From Ypsolopha sequella (lineage: Eukaryota; Arthropoda; Insecta; Lepidoptera; Ypsolophidae): 64,000 bases of DNA. Both the position numbers and the translations under genes were made by a program. The stretch covers positions 28,472,069 through 28,536,068 of the forward strand of contig OW203993.1 of NCBI GenBank assembly GCA_934047225.1, in the 5' to 3' direction. The notes below the pieces were generated by a model. That model saw nothing but the letters and a program-made list of their open reading frames with translations. It made no database searches and was not told where the DNA came from. This document shows, in pieces, positions 1 through 11,564 of this stretch (its first letter is position 1; every line of letters starts with the position of its first letter).

Positions 1-230
1 TTTATTATTATTCTTATTTTTATTGTTTAAATATGTGTCTATATCCCTGATTACATTATTGTAACTGACATGCTGCAAGACGGCTGCAAAGCCAGCGTAG
101 GTGTCAGGAATTATGTTTTTTACAAAATGTCTTACTTTGTCTGTTTTAATTTGTGTTGCTATTTTGTTTTGTATGCTTGTGTTTTATAGACCAATAAATG
201 TATTTTTATTTATTTATTTTATTTAATATT
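1..230 (+). repeat. LINE-like 3' tail inside a Graf intron
   Basis: AT-rich sequence ending in 'ccaataaatgtattttt' followed by TTTA-type repeats, the look of a non-LTR retrotransposon 3' end. It lies in the intron downstream of Graf coding exon 2. No reading frame is recognisable. The rest of 231-722 shows only low-complexity and unassigned intron sequence. Family assignment is inference. Confidence 0.3.
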
Positions 231-722
231 GATCATCCTCAACCACACACACGGACACATACACACATGACAGATAACAGTCAGAAGGACATGACACGTG
301 ACACTAGTGAGTGTAACTGATCTCGCGGCTCGCTATGCAACGCAGCACGGGGTCGGGTGTCGCAGGCGCAGCTCACTGGTATATCTCAGTACAACTAGTT
401 AATGTTGATGCAATGTTTTTTACGGTCAAAGCTCTATCCAAAATGATGCCAGGATTATTGGGCTAACTTGCATTTATCAGTCCTTTTTCGATAATAAAAA
501 AGGAAAAAAGGTACTTAAGCAGTGTTGTTTTTTTTTAGCTTTAGCCCCTTGATAAGGCACCTTCTTTAAAAGGTTAAAAGATTGTGTTAAACATTCTTAA
601 TAGCTTTTTCTTTCTCTGAAAGTGCGAGTCTAACCTTTAGACGTTGCTTATTCGGTGTTGCTTATTCAACAACGTCTAAAGCGGGACTAACTCGTCCGGT
701 ACTAGTAGTACGAGGTACTCAC

Positions 723-3700
723 CATACGGTCGCGTTCCCCCTCAATGTCTCGCATGAGGTGCGCGAACTGCTTGAGGCTGCGCGAGATGACGCGCTCGTC
801 CTCCGTCATGGAGGCGCCGATGCACGCGAACTCGAACTGCTCCATCGAGTCCGCCAGCGCCAGCTGCGCCGCTCCCAAACCTGCACACAACATACACACA
901 CGGGTTACAATCGTCCTGCTACGGGACCGCACACATGCAGGACCAGTGGCAGCGCTGGGGCGGTCAGCTCGCGCATAGGGGGCTCGCAAAAAAATGTTTC
1001 GGGCTCATGCAGCAGGACGCAGCCCCCACTTTAAGCTTCATATTTGCATCGCTTAGTGCGCTGAGCCGCCGCTGTCGAGTAGTCAAGTAGAAATGACAGG
1101 GTCGACTGACAGCCAGTCACTGTCTTGCATCAGAGAGAGTATTCTGCCCTTCGACCAAATTTTATCTTGGTCGAAGATTCTGCCACAGATTTCCTGCCAT
1201 AAGTTTTGTTCCTACTTTTTGGAATGAAAATAAAATTAACTGTTTTTTGCATGATACATATATACAGTTTGCGCGACTTGAATGCAGAGGCAGAGAATAC
1301 TACGTCACACACACCCCCGACACTTCATACTTTTCGCTCAAGTTATTTACCTACACTATACACACGCGCACTGGCTTGTCCGCACACGCTTGTGTGTGTG
1401 CGTGAGCTAGTCTAGGGCTGGCAGCAAGCGTGTAAGCGTCGTCGATCGAGAGGGATAACATTATAAGTCAGCAACTTATGATTCTCTTCCTAAATTTTAG
1501 CGTAGTTAATCCCTAGGTCCTAATTCTGGTTCCCCATGGATTAATTTGTATTAAAAATATGTATATATCGTCACAATCTGAATGCCCGAGGGGGTGTCAG
1601 AGGTGTTTCGAGTGTGAACCTTGAAATGCAAGTCACAGTCCACACTCGGTACTAGTCGGTACATCCGCGTTTCACCTACAAATATTACGTCCCAACGTGA
1701 TGTGTGGTGAGCTCTATCGCCGTACTTCGGGCACAAATACATGCTTTTTAGGACATGCAGGTTTCCTCCCGATATTTTCCTTCACCGTTCAGTAAGTGGT
1801 AAGTACTCGAGCTCTGCCTGCCTCCAGATTTGCCACTAACTTGCGGGGGACGAAAAACTCGCGCGGGGAGGTGAGTGTCGCTTCTTTACGTAGTAATACT
1901 TTATATTCTCTGACTACGTACCCAAGGAATGCACTTTATATACAAACAGCCGTTCTCTCTATGCACACAGCACTACACTGAAAGCGTGCGAGGGAGGTGT
2001 GAGGGACGGCGGGGGGGGGGAGATGTTCCCGTTTTCCGGGTGGCAGCCGGATTGTGAAATACTCGCCGAAATTTTTTTCAATTCAAAAATGTTGAAATTC
2101 TAATTTGCGGAAACCAATGAAGACTGCAATACACAAGTAATAAAATTTTGTTGAATAACTATTGAGTGAATTTTGAATTTAAGTGTTCTGTTTCGATTAA
2201 TTAGAAAAAGGCGGGTTTTTCATAAACCGGCTACGAAACCGCTCTTAACTTCAATTCGTCTGGTAACAAATTATTATTACATACGGCTTGAACACTCACG
2301 TGTGATTGTTGTTGACTATATGCCAACCGTTTCACCGATACAATTTCGGCATTATCAAGGCGAGTGTCGTTCTTAGGACGACGACGCGGCGTTCACCGTC
2401 GTTGTCAAACGGGCACTGGCAGCCGCCGATCGGCGAGCCGCACGCATTGCTCGTGCGCTGAGCGTTGGCTGCGTCGTCGACAGGGGTGGGATGGTGGATG
2501 CACTTGATTTCTTTGATTGTTCCAATTGTTTGTTATTAGGGGCGGTTATTAAACAAAACGAACTCACAACATCGTCACTGTCACTGGGCACTGTCCTAAA
2601 GTTGCTCGATCCATCGAGAACCGGTTTCCAAGACGGAGCCAGCTGCCAACCATGATCCCTGTTGAAGTTGGGATTACGACTTATCTCGATGGCTTCGTGT
2701 ATTTTGCGAGGAATGGTATATTTCTCCTTCACTAATATTGTAGCCTTGTCGAAACGGATGAAGTGGGTCGTATCCGAACTTAGTGCATGTTCTGCTACTG
2801 CTGACCCGTTAATGTCCAGTTTCTTCATGGATCGAATATGTTCAGTCAGTCTTGTGGACACGTTGCGCTTGGTTTCTCCTATGTAGCTTTTTCCACAATC
2901 GCACGGGACTTTATAAACTCCAGGTGTGTTGAGAGGGTCTCGGTCCTTTGGGGATCTCAGCCAGTTCCGTAGTTTGGTGGGGGCTCGGAAGATAGTCTTC
3001 ACACTGTACTTCCGGCGAAGCAGGTGTCCAATCCTATCTGTTACGCCTCTCACAAAGGGCAAGTAGATCGGAGCCCTCTCAACAACGGATGGACGATGGT
3101 GGGTTGATGGAGTCGCAAGCCGGTTACTGTGTCTCCAATTATACCCATTGGCCTCCAGTACGTGTCTTACGTGGGTCAATTCACCCTCTGTGAGAGGGAT
3201 GGCAGGTTAGCATTTCTGGACGTCTTAATCATTCGTGGACCCAACGGTCGTTTGGCGCATACCGTTTACAGGAAGCCCACACACACGGATCATTACTTGA
3301 AAGCAGATTCTCATCACCACCCTTCTCACCTTGCGTCAGTGCCTCGTACCTTAATAAATCGAGCGTTGCGGTTATGTGACCCACAGTATGTGGATGCTGA
3401 ATTGACCCACGTAAGACACGTACTGGAGGCCAATGGGTATAATTGGAGACACAGTAACCGGCTTGCGACTCCATCAACCCACCATCGTCCATCCGTTGTT
3501 GAGAGGGCTCCGATCTACTTGCCCTTTGTGAGAGGCGTAACAGATAGGATTGGACACCTGCTTCGCCGGAAGTACAGTGTGAAGACTATCTTCCGAGCCC
3601 CCACCAAACTACGGAACTGGCTGAGATCCCCAAAGGACCGAGACCCTCTCAACACACCTGGAGTTTATAAAGTCCCGTGCGATTGTGGAAAAAGCTACAT

Positions 3701-6700
3701 AGAAGAAACCAAGCGCAACGTGTCCACAAGACTGACTGAACATATTCGATCCATGAAGAAACTGGACATTAACGGGTCAGCAGTAGCAGAACATGCACTA
3801 AGTTCGGATACGACCCACTTCATCCGTTTCGACAAGGCTACAGTATTAGTGAAGGAGAAATATACCATTCCTCGCAAAATACACGAAGCCATCGAGATAA
3901 GTCGTAATCCCAACTTCAACAGGGATCATGGTTGGCAGCTGGCTCCGTCTTGGAAACCGGTTCTCGATGGATCGAGCAACTTTAGGACAGTGCCCAGTGA
4001 CAGTGACGATGTTGTGAGTTCGTTTTGTTTAATAACCGCCCCTAATAACAAACAATTGGAACAATCAAAGAAATCAAGTGCATCCACCATCCCACCCCTG
4101 TCGACGACGCAGCCAACGCTCAGCGCACGAGCAATGCGTGCGGCTCGCCGATCGGCGGCTGCCAGTGCCCGTTTGACAACGACGGTGAACGCCGCGTCGT
4201 CGTCCTAAGAACGACACTCGCCTTGATAATGCCGAAATTGTATCGGTGAAACGGTTGGCATATAGTCAACAACAATCACACGTGAGTGTTCAAGCCGTAT
4301 GTAATAATAATTTAGTATGTCAGCTCACGCGAGTTTTAATAATATTATCGTCTGGTAACCTTTACAGGAAATATAAAGTAGGGTCTGAAAGAGAAACGTA
4401 TCGTTGATATAGCCTTACACAAATGTAACAAGGCTCCAGATTAATTTTTTTATTACAAAGTCGGCCGACTTTGATCTATCAAAGAATCCAGCAAATGTTA
4501 TATTCAACTTTAAACTCTCGCGTTGCGTGGTCTCTCGCGATATTTTTTTTTACCTCTTTTACGAAAAGGACACCCGACCCGTTAAGATAATCTGCATACT
4601 GTTTTGCTTCCTCGTTACCCCCCCTGAGAATGCTAAATATGTCATCAACATATCTCTTCCAGAGTCTGATTGTTGAAGGACCAGTACATAAAGCCTCCTC
4701 CTCAAAATGTTCCATCTAGATATTGGCGAGAACCAAAGCTACAGGACTTCCCATGGCCACACCATCTATCCGGAAAAAGATTGACGATGGTCAAGAAAGT
4801 AGTTGCCCTCCAAGCATCGCTGTAGCAAAACAATGTATTCTTCGGACGGATTGTTCATCCTTATTTTTTCTCTATTAACATCAAGACACTCTTTGATTGG
4901 AACGTTGGTGAAAAGGGACTCCACATAGTTACCATAAAATTTAATTGCGGTAGACTCGATTATATATATGTATATGTATATTACTAGCTTTTGCCCGCGG
5001 CTTCGCTCGCATTGATTTCGTTTTTGTGTAGGCCTATCAATCGAATCTGCCAATTTTTTAAGAACATTCATTTTATAGTACGTTATTGACCTGGCTCTGG
5101 TTTGTAGTCTATTTGTTGACTTCTTATTTGATCTCCAGGTAAAGTGTCTTTGGCGAAGCCGAAGGCCGTGCGGTATTTCTAAGCGGAATATTTTTTTATA
5201 ACTGTTTCGAACTCGTAGTAAAGAATCTACGTTTACGAACGAAACTCTCGTTTGTTCTCTGATTTGACCTTGTGCTAAAGTGTCTTTGGCAAGGCCGACG
5301 GCCAAACCACATTTCTGGCCGAATTTTTTTGATAGAGGTTCGATTTCGTAGTAAAGAATTTAGGGTCATCTCAAAATTCAATTCAAATTCAAATTCAAAT
5401 TTCAAATTCTACTTCTTCATGTCTTATCAAAATGCTTCATACTAATTTAAATGATTTTTTACCTACAAAACTAACGAAATTCCCTTACAAACTTTCATAC
5501 CCTATGTTAGTGTAGCATTGCGACATGCACTTTCGTGCGTCATTAAAGTTACGCTTAGTCAGTAGGTTAGAGTTAAGGTATTTTTGTACTAATTAAATAT
5601 ATTCATTCATTATACGACCATCAACCAAACAACATGTTTCCTTTAACTTGTTCCTGACATCAGTACACCTGCACGTATCCCCACATTAGCCTCTGAGGAG
5701 ATTATTTTACAAAAACACTGTAACGAGAAGAGGAATTATCATTATAGAATTAAATGAAACATGAGGTAAATAAAAAGCTAAATTACCTAATAAAATACCT
5801 AACTGTAAAAGCCAACCATGTCCTTTTCTATGAAAGCATAGAGATAATAGTTTCTAGATAATCATTTGTATTTCATCATATACCCTAGACAGAAGTTCCC
5901 TAACAGTTACAAACAGTTTAATTGTATTATCTTCAAGGACTGAGCGCCTGCAATGACTCTTAGATAAGTGTTTGATAATGTTATCAGAACTTATCAGTAT
6001 TACACACTCTGATAATGTACTTGTAACGCTTGCAATGTACACTAATTTCTTCAAAATGGTACTATAATTATATATAGAACTTTGTTGTTGTAATTAGCAG
6101 TTGAATCAAATACCTGTAAATACATGATAATGTATAATATATTAGAAAGAAAGAAATAAATTTATTTGGGGACAAAAAGAATACATGGAAAAGCAACATA
6201 TAGGTACATAATAACTATTAACTTAAAACTAGTACTTATAATTAACATATTAATCACAATAGTCTAAGATTAGGATGAAACTATCCCATATTACCATGCC
6301 TTTGTGAAATTTTATAGATTATAATTTCACTAGGTTAGATTAGTATATAAACAACCAGACAAAAACCCCCTTAAAATTATAATCCCACTAGTGACGATGC
6401 TTGAAATTTTACAGTGACCTTTGTGTATAAGTTTGATCTATTGTTTCAATCAAATTAGAAGAGTATCTATAGGAGGGCTGGCTAGAATAGCAGGTCCTAC
6501 ATTCTCCACATACAATGGACCAAGTAAGTGACCAGGTGCTGAAACCGAGCCCGCCAAAGAAGAAGGAGAATCTACAAATAATCCATGACAGATTTATAAC
6601 TTATGTAGGCCTCACAGGGTCTCAACCGATTTGACTGATTTATTACCACATAATAATTTTTTAAAAGATAATTAAAACTATTTTATCTTGTTACTTGCGT

Positions 6701-8180
6701 TTTTATTTATTTATTACACTTTTTGCACATTTACAAAAATAATAAAGACATACAAAGGAAACAATTTAACATGTCAAAGGCGGCTTGGCAATATTCTTCA
6801 GGCAACCTTATTGGAAGCAAACAGGTAAAGATGAACAAAATAACATAAGAAAGGTGCAAATACTAATTGGGAAATAATTAGAAGAACAAGATAAATAAAA
6901 ATATATACTTAAATAGACATATCTAAGACATAAACTTACATAATATTTTATAAAATTATTTTTAAATAATTTATTTTTGTAAAATATTATGTAAGTTTAT
7001 GTCTTAGATATGTCTATTTAAGTATATATTTTTATTTATATTGTTCTTCTAATTAATATAATATATTATAAAATACATGAAAATACTTAAAATAATTGAA
7101 TACTCTTAAAATATACACAACACATACACACATAAATAATATTAATTTATTTCAAGACATTGTGAAGTCAAATCAAACACTTGCCATATTCAATAGTTTG
7201 ATTCCCTAACTCATTTTTAGTCCTAAATACTACAAAATATAAGATTAATATTCATGTCAGCTCAAGTGGGTTAACATATTAGTGAGGTGATAACAGCAGC
7301 ATACTAATGTGTGTATGGTTATTGTTTACAGCTGTTAGAGACCATTGTCGCCTTCCCCTCACCCCCTCCTCTTTACCTCTGATGTGTTAGACTCACACAC
7401 TAAATGCCCAAAGAAATCTACAGTCAACCGACTGAATGTTGTCATAGATTGTATAGAAAGCGTAAGGAAATATGACATTGCCAAAGAGTGGTTTCAAAGA
7501 TGTGTGTTTTCTTTCAGCAATTTGGTAGATGACGCACACAACAAATTCACAACTACAGTAGAATTGTAGAAAACTCCACACATTCAAGTTGTGGAATTTT
7601 CATTCTAATTTCCAATTTCCATTTTAATATCTCGCAATTAAAAAGCATAACAAAATTGTCATATATCAGAAATGATTTTAAAGTTGTTGGACAGCATTGA
7701 TGCAGTTCTAACATAGTCAGTGAAGCAGTCGTTGCTAATTGAGAAACTCATTGACACACATACCATGCTCACTCGGCTGAATATCACTAGATCTTTGCAT
7801 GGCACAGCAGTCACTCAAGTGCAGCATTCATTCTCTATTCAAACACTACAAATACTTGACTATAAGTGAGTAGGTAGATACTACAAGTGATGCTATTGAC
7901 AAACATCAAGGGCAGGCTGTAAGCGGCACTGGCAGACAACAATGCCAACTATTCCAATGTTAAATGAGCCGTGTCTGGGCGTGTAGGCAGGAGTACTAAG
8001 AGTAAAGGCGACGGACTCACGCTTGGCGGCGTGCACGACATCCTTGACCTCCTTGATCAGCCGCTTGATCTGCTGACTGGTGCGCTCGAGCTCCTTCTCG
8101 TGTCGCTGCAGGTTCTCACGGAAGGCGGGGCTGTCGGCGAGACACTCGCTGAACTCCAGCGGCGGCAGGCCCACGCCCAT
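723..8180 (-). CDS. Graf: GRAF-type RhoGAP (ARHGAP26/OPHN1 family), first two coding exons, partial
   Basis: Coding exons are 8021..8180 (ATG at 8180) and 723..880. Exon 1 ends in phase 1 at a GTGAGT donor, and exon 2 opens after TGTGCAG and completes an Arg codon. The encoded N-terminus begins MGVGLPPLEFSECLADSPAF and continues through an acidic/basic coiled-coil stretch into QFEFACIGASMTEDERVISR. This matches the start of the GRAF/oligophrenin BAR domain. Family members bind curved, PI(4,5)P2-rich membranes through BAR-PH, inactivate RhoA/Cdc42 through a RhoGAP domain and bind partners through a C-terminal SH3 in the longer forms. Only about 105 residues of BAR domain are present; the gene runs off the left edge after a GTGAGT donor at 722. 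Intron 1 (881-8020) is 7.1 kb and filled with Penelope relics and hairpin repeats. The ortholog call is firm; which paralogue is less so. Confidence 0.88.
2080..2267 (+). repeat. Dispersed repeat, copy 1 (pairs with 43640-43830)
   Basis: The stretch containing 'gttgaataactattgagtga' and the following 'aattttgaatttaagtgttc' is closely matched at 43640-43830 in the same orientation, with small differences such as 'aaaaaggcggg' against 'aacaaggg'. The Penelope-like dimer inserted at the right end of this copy at 2267/2268. Class unknown; no coding potential. Confidence 0.55.
2373..3181 (-). pseudogene. Penelope-like GIY-YIG polyprotein, 5'-truncated reverse copy
   Basis: An open frame of 268 codons read from 3179 down to 2373. 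It carries the end of the Penelope RT thumb/linker, then a GIY-YIG endonuclease core (GVYKVPCDCGKSYIGETKR) with the downstream R...EH signature, and ends in a Ser/Ala/Arg-rich tail. The RT catalytic palm is missing because the copy breaks at 3181, the junction with the opposite-strand copy. GIY-YIG cuts target DNA during Penelope retrotransposition. Unlike its partner, this copy keeps the second motif as YIG. It cannot be autonomous. Confidence 0.85.
3182..4208 (+). pseudogene. Penelope-like RT C-terminus plus GIY-YIG endonuclease, 5'-truncated forward copy
   Basis: The frame open from 3129 to 4208 becomes Penelope-like at about 3182. It contains the RT thumb region (FLDVLIIRGPNG, then TVYRKPTHTDHYLKADSHHH), a linker, and the GIY-YIG domain near residues 178-205. 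The palm motifs (YVDD) are absent, so this is a 5' truncation. The 'YIG' motif reads YIE, a glycine-to-glutamate change expected to harm the nuclease fold. The frame ends at a TAA shortly before the shared 3' terminal sequence. The first ~17 residues, before the FTLC motif, belong to the other copy read in antisense. Confidence 0.85.
4446..4965 (-). pseudogene. Penelope-like reverse transcriptase relic
   Basis: Minus-strand translation gives RT palm pieces in order: SLFTNVPIKE near 4910 (motif A region), a DGVAMGSPVALVLANI block at about 4710-4760, and LWKRYVDDIFSIL at about 4640-4675 (YVDD, motif C). A TAG interrupts the block just before MEHFEE, and frames shift between segments. It is therefore a dead copy. 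It does not overlap the RT part of the neighbouring dimer, so it is probably a separate insertion or family. Assignment to Penelope rests on the spacing of these blocks. Confidence 0.7.
4980..5370 (-). repeat. Arthropod-type dispersed repeat with internal duplication
   Basis: It starts with 'actagcttttgcccgcggct', a string common in insect retroelement remnants. Two diverged copies of an 'aaagtgtctttggc...cgtagtaaagaat' module sit at about 5137-5228 and 5277-5362. It abuts the Penelope RT relic. Class uncertain, likely a decayed retroelement 3' region. Confidence 0.45.
5371..6699. other. Graf intron 1, no gene recognised
   Basis: AT-rich intron sequence. An imperfect 'ttcaaattcaaattc' simple repeat lies at 5377-5408, and a poly-A-rich 'gaaagaaataaatttattt' retroelement-like tail lies near 6150. 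Short open frames here show no family signature. Confidence 0.5.
6700..6835 (-). repeat. LINE-like 3' end
   Basis: Read on the minus strand, the segment runs 'aaggttgcctgaagaatatt' and then to an 'aataaataaataaaa' type tail at about 6700. This is the layout of lepidopteran non-LTR retrotransposon 3' ends (compare 48073-48194). No coding remains. Confidence 0.4.
6876..7054. repeat. Near-perfect 75-bp inverted repeat (hairpin MITE)
   Basis: Arms 6876-6950 and 6980-7054 are reverse complements with a single visible mismatch, separated by a 29-bp AT-rich loop. Such long, nearly perfect arms in an intron suggest a recent fold-back MITE. No obvious target duplication was found. The transcribed intron would form a hairpin of about 75 bp. 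Confidence 0.75.
7055..8020. other. Graf intron 1, proximal part
   Basis: No gene. The segment 7440-7520 resembles the middle of the TA-flanked MITE at 38176-38330 ('gtatagaaagcgtaaggaaa'), so it is probably a decayed copy. The remainder is unassigned. Confidence 0.4.
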
Positions 8181-9439
8181 GGCGAGCTCTACTCCGCTCT
8201 GATCGCACTTTCACTCGCGCCACAAATCCAGCCTCATCTCATCATAACACCACACAACACTTATTCGTTGTATCACGGACGGATTGTGCACTTGATAAAC
8301 AATAGCAACTACACTATTTTACGACTAATACGATGAAAAGAAAGGAAGAAAATATTTATTTCAAGATTTATTGTTGCGTAGCATTATCTGTCATTTCATT
8401 CGTTCGTTCTCGGCCGTCAATAACAGTGTTGCCGTTCTCAAATCGAGTAAACTACTAAAATTATTTAAATGAAAATCTACTAAGAACTACATGAGAACTA
8501 CCAGATATATTACCAAACGCTACCATGGAAAATGTGTTTTATGCAAATTTACTTTAAAATACCCAACCATTTTCATAGAAATGGAAGGACTCTTATATAA
8601 GTATATGTACCTATGTATATGTTTTGGGGGGAGGGGAGGGGGAAGGGGGATATAATTCCTCCCCCCAATGGGGGGGGGGGTACCGGATATCAATAGTTAT
8701 TTTTTATATTTTTTTTTCAAAATAAAAAATTTGTAGGTTATTTTAGGTAGGATGAAATAACTCGAATATTAAGTATACGTATAGTGGGAGGGGGGGTAAT
8801 GAAACTAGTTTCTTAAAAAAAAAAAACAAAACATAACCTCACTTTTTTGTCTCTATAACTTTATAGACCCAAAATGACTTCTGCAATTGCTTCGGCGTTG
8901 CGGAAAGTGCAGCCCCTTTGCCCTTACGTAACAAAGCATAGGCACCCGTGCGAGCCGTAGCGGCTGAGGCTGGTCGCCAGGCGGCAGGCGAGGGCTGCCC
9001 TTCCTCCACGCCTACGGCTTTTTATATACACTCTAGGGGTAGTACCCACAAGACTGTATAGATTCGGGGTGCTCTGATTCGGTTTTGGAACATGTTCAAC
9101 CTATTTTTTGCATGGAGAAAAAAAAATTAAATTACGTCAATTTTAATGCGTGACTCACAGCAGTTTCGAAAAAAAATCAAGTCATAATATCAATTAAAAT
9201 TGCACCTTAAGACAATTTTTGAGGTTATTTTACGAAACTTGAAAATTTTTTTTTTGGGAAAACTATTGATTTCCTGTAACTGAAATTTCGTGCGATTAAT
9301 GACAATAACAAGAGCTATTCTGGAAAAAAAAATGAAGGTACCTTTGTACATATACTCTTATAAGAGACGAGCCATAGAAATGTTATTTATATCCAGACAA
9401 ATACATCCTACTCACTATTAAAAGATACCACAATCGACC
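8181..9439. other. Upstream region of Graf and intergenic DNA
   Basis: The 5' flank of Graf and presumed promoter lie at 8181-8450; no core element could be singled out. G- and C-rich tracts at 8622-8690 include runs of ten or more G. No coding gene is seen. Confidence 0.35.
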
Positions 9440-9740
9440 GAATTTAACTTACCTCCTGGGACCCTGCGAGCTCACTTGTTGACATGATCTTTAGTAAAAT
9501 TATGAGGAGTATGAGGACATCCTTATAGATTTAAACTTCGTGTGTGCTGATGCAAAGGGTGGGATATTGCCGTATGAAAAAAATATATTTAAGATGATTC
9601 TGAAACGTTAAGCTGTCATCATAGCGTCGGTGACCTCAGAATAAGGAATACAAATGTACAATGTATTCCTTATTCTGAGTCGGTGACAGTGTAAAGCACA
9701 GAAGAACACTTTGTGTAAGGCAAGAGGAGACTTATCACGA
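9440..9740 (+). repeat. Dispersed repeat shared with 33119-33345
   Basis: Segments including 'gaccctgcg', 'aaattatgaggag' and 'gaaacgttaagctgtcat' occur in the same order at 33119-33345. The pair matters because the 45-bp insertion at 9635-9679 is present here and absent from the 33-kb copy. Confidence 0.55.
9635..9679. mobile_element. 45-bp miniature copy of the THAP-element family, 8-bp TSD
   Basis: Starts CTCAGAATAAGGAATAC and ends with its reverse complement, leaving about 11 bp between. It is flanked by TCGGTGAC at 9627-9634 and again at 9680-9687. Its ends match the 40-bp termini of 39018-40853. The related repeat at 33 kb reads straight through ('cgtctttgacagtttaa'), giving an empty site. 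Confidence 0.85.
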
Positions 9741-11172
9741 AATGAGTATTCCTTTTTCAGTACATTGTTATAATTTCATTTTTATGATTATATGCGTTTA
9801 TATTTTTAAATCAGTAAGAATGTAAAAAGTTTTAGATTGGAATTCGTTTAATATTTTTTGTCATCAGTCGATGACAGCAGTTCTTAGTTATATCTACGCT
9901 TTTGAACGCGACATGGATGTTGACTGTTGACACTTGCAAGTGACAAAATTTGTAGAAATGTGTTTACATTACGAGAGCAAAAAAGGTATATACTACTTTA
10001 CTAGGTCCAAGAAGTGATTTCCTCTAACTTCAATCTTTGAATCGTGGTTAAATTATAAACTCTTATGCTCCAAATAACCTATTTTTAAAATTGCCACAGG
10101 TTGGCTATCTATCGCTCAGAGTGCAAACTTGCTTGCTTGAACAATGATAGCACAACATGGCGCCGTTAATGATGTCGTCTATGACGTCATAGTGACATTT
10201 GTAGGGCCATCGTATCGCGCTAACACGAACTCGGGATGACTGTTGATGCAATTATGTCGTCATTCGGAACGCGCTGCTAAATGCTGGCTCCAGCACCTGT
10301 CCCAAGTGCCGGATCCGGCAGCTGAGTTACTTCCTTCATTTTTACCACAGACTTAGGATATACAGTATAATATCTTAAATCGATGATTTTTACCGAAATT
10401 TGAAATGTACCCATCTCTAAATGCAGCTTTCAAAAGATCTGCCACACGACCTGTTGTAGTTAATAATTTACTCAATGACAGATTTTCTACAGCTCATTGA
10501 AAAAAAAAACTTCGTTCCAAATTACTCGACAGATGGCGTTGGTGAGACGTGGATGGTCTGACTGAGTGTTGCCAATGAGCACTTTTATGATTTGGCTCGG
10601 GCACGGTACGGCACGATATTTTTTACCGTCACTTTTTAACAAGGCTACATTACGTGACGATATGTTTTATGTACAAGATAAAAAAATATTTGTTTATTAC
10701 GATCTCAATAATTATTCAAATTTTTTTTTGCACTTATCTCGTTATCATCATAGAAATTAGTTTTTATTTTTTTATTAGAAATAAATTCGTTCACATCAAA
10801 CATGTTTTTGAGTTGGCAACTTTCACCATGTCTCATCAACGCCATCTATTGAGTCATTCCGAACTATTTCTTTTTTTTAATTATCTGTCAGAAAATCCTT
10901 CATTCATTCGACTGTACATAAATTTTTGGCCTTGCTACTCCATAACTCTGAACCGATTTAAATGATTAACTATTTCACAATTTAATCCGTCAACACTAAA
11001 AAAATGTGAAATTAAATAATCTTTTAACAAAAATACTAACAGACTTCAAATTTAACAGCAGTCATTCACTAAAAAGTTAAAAATAATTGTATAAGGACCG
11101 ATGGTATCATTCCCTACGAAATAGCAACAAAAAAACCAATATTATAGCGCCGACTTCTAGATAACATAATGG
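9741..11172. other. Intergenic, no gene recognised
   Basis: AT-rich sequence. The stretch 10140-10205 ('gatagcacaacatggcg') recurs in diverged form at 51093-51160. Short open frames at 10566-10965 are AT-driven and show no protein family features. Confidence 0.4.
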
Positions 11173-11325
11173 TATCGTTTCGGCATAACACGTCTTAACT
11201 TATTTGACAGGACTAATCTTATTTTAAGCGTCCTGTCTTTTTCTTTCCTTATCGAAAAGACAAGGACAGAACGCTTTTTAGTCCTGTCAAATAAATTTCA
11301 AATGTGCTTCACCGAATCGGTACCA
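11173..11325. mobile_element. Hairpin MITE, 'acaggacta' family, copy 1
   Basis: Outer arms read 'cggcataacacgtcttaact' on the left and 'tgtgcttcaccgaatcg' on the right. They flank inverted 'tatttgacaggacta' and 'tagtcctgtcaaata' arms. An inner palindrome surrounds 'ttatcgaaaagacaaggaca'. Two more copies are at 11565-11718 and 28914-29072. Non-coding. Confidence 0.65.
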
Positions 11326-11564
11326 ATGTTTCAGGAAGAAGGAAGTCGGTAAAAGTGTTGTTTCGGTGCCATCGGTCATTCATTATACAATTATTTTTAA
11401 CTTTTTTGTGAATGACTGCTGTTATATTTGAAGTCGGTTACTATTATTTTACCTACCTTCGACCGCAGAGACCGGGTGGCAGAGACGGTGCCTCAAGCCT
11501 GCACTCAGATATATAATATACTCTTTGCCTGCACTACTAGTTCGAAAAGTGTAGGACAATTGTA

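Larger units (their letters stand above)
2268..4347 (+). mobile_element. Penelope-like element, inverted dimer with 12-bp target duplication
   Basis: The insertion is bounded by identical 12-bp sequences TCGTCTGGTAAC at 2256-2267 and 4348-4359. Inside, a 5'-truncated minus-strand copy (2268 to about 3181) abuts a longer plus-strand copy (from about 3182), both with their 3' ends pointing outward. The two share about 0.9 kb with very few differences. The plus copy carries an extra terminal tail 'gtcagctcacgcgagtttta'. Inverted partial dimers are a known Penelope integration product. Near-identity suggests a young insertion. The same 3' ends recur at 62280-62610. Confidence 0.85.
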
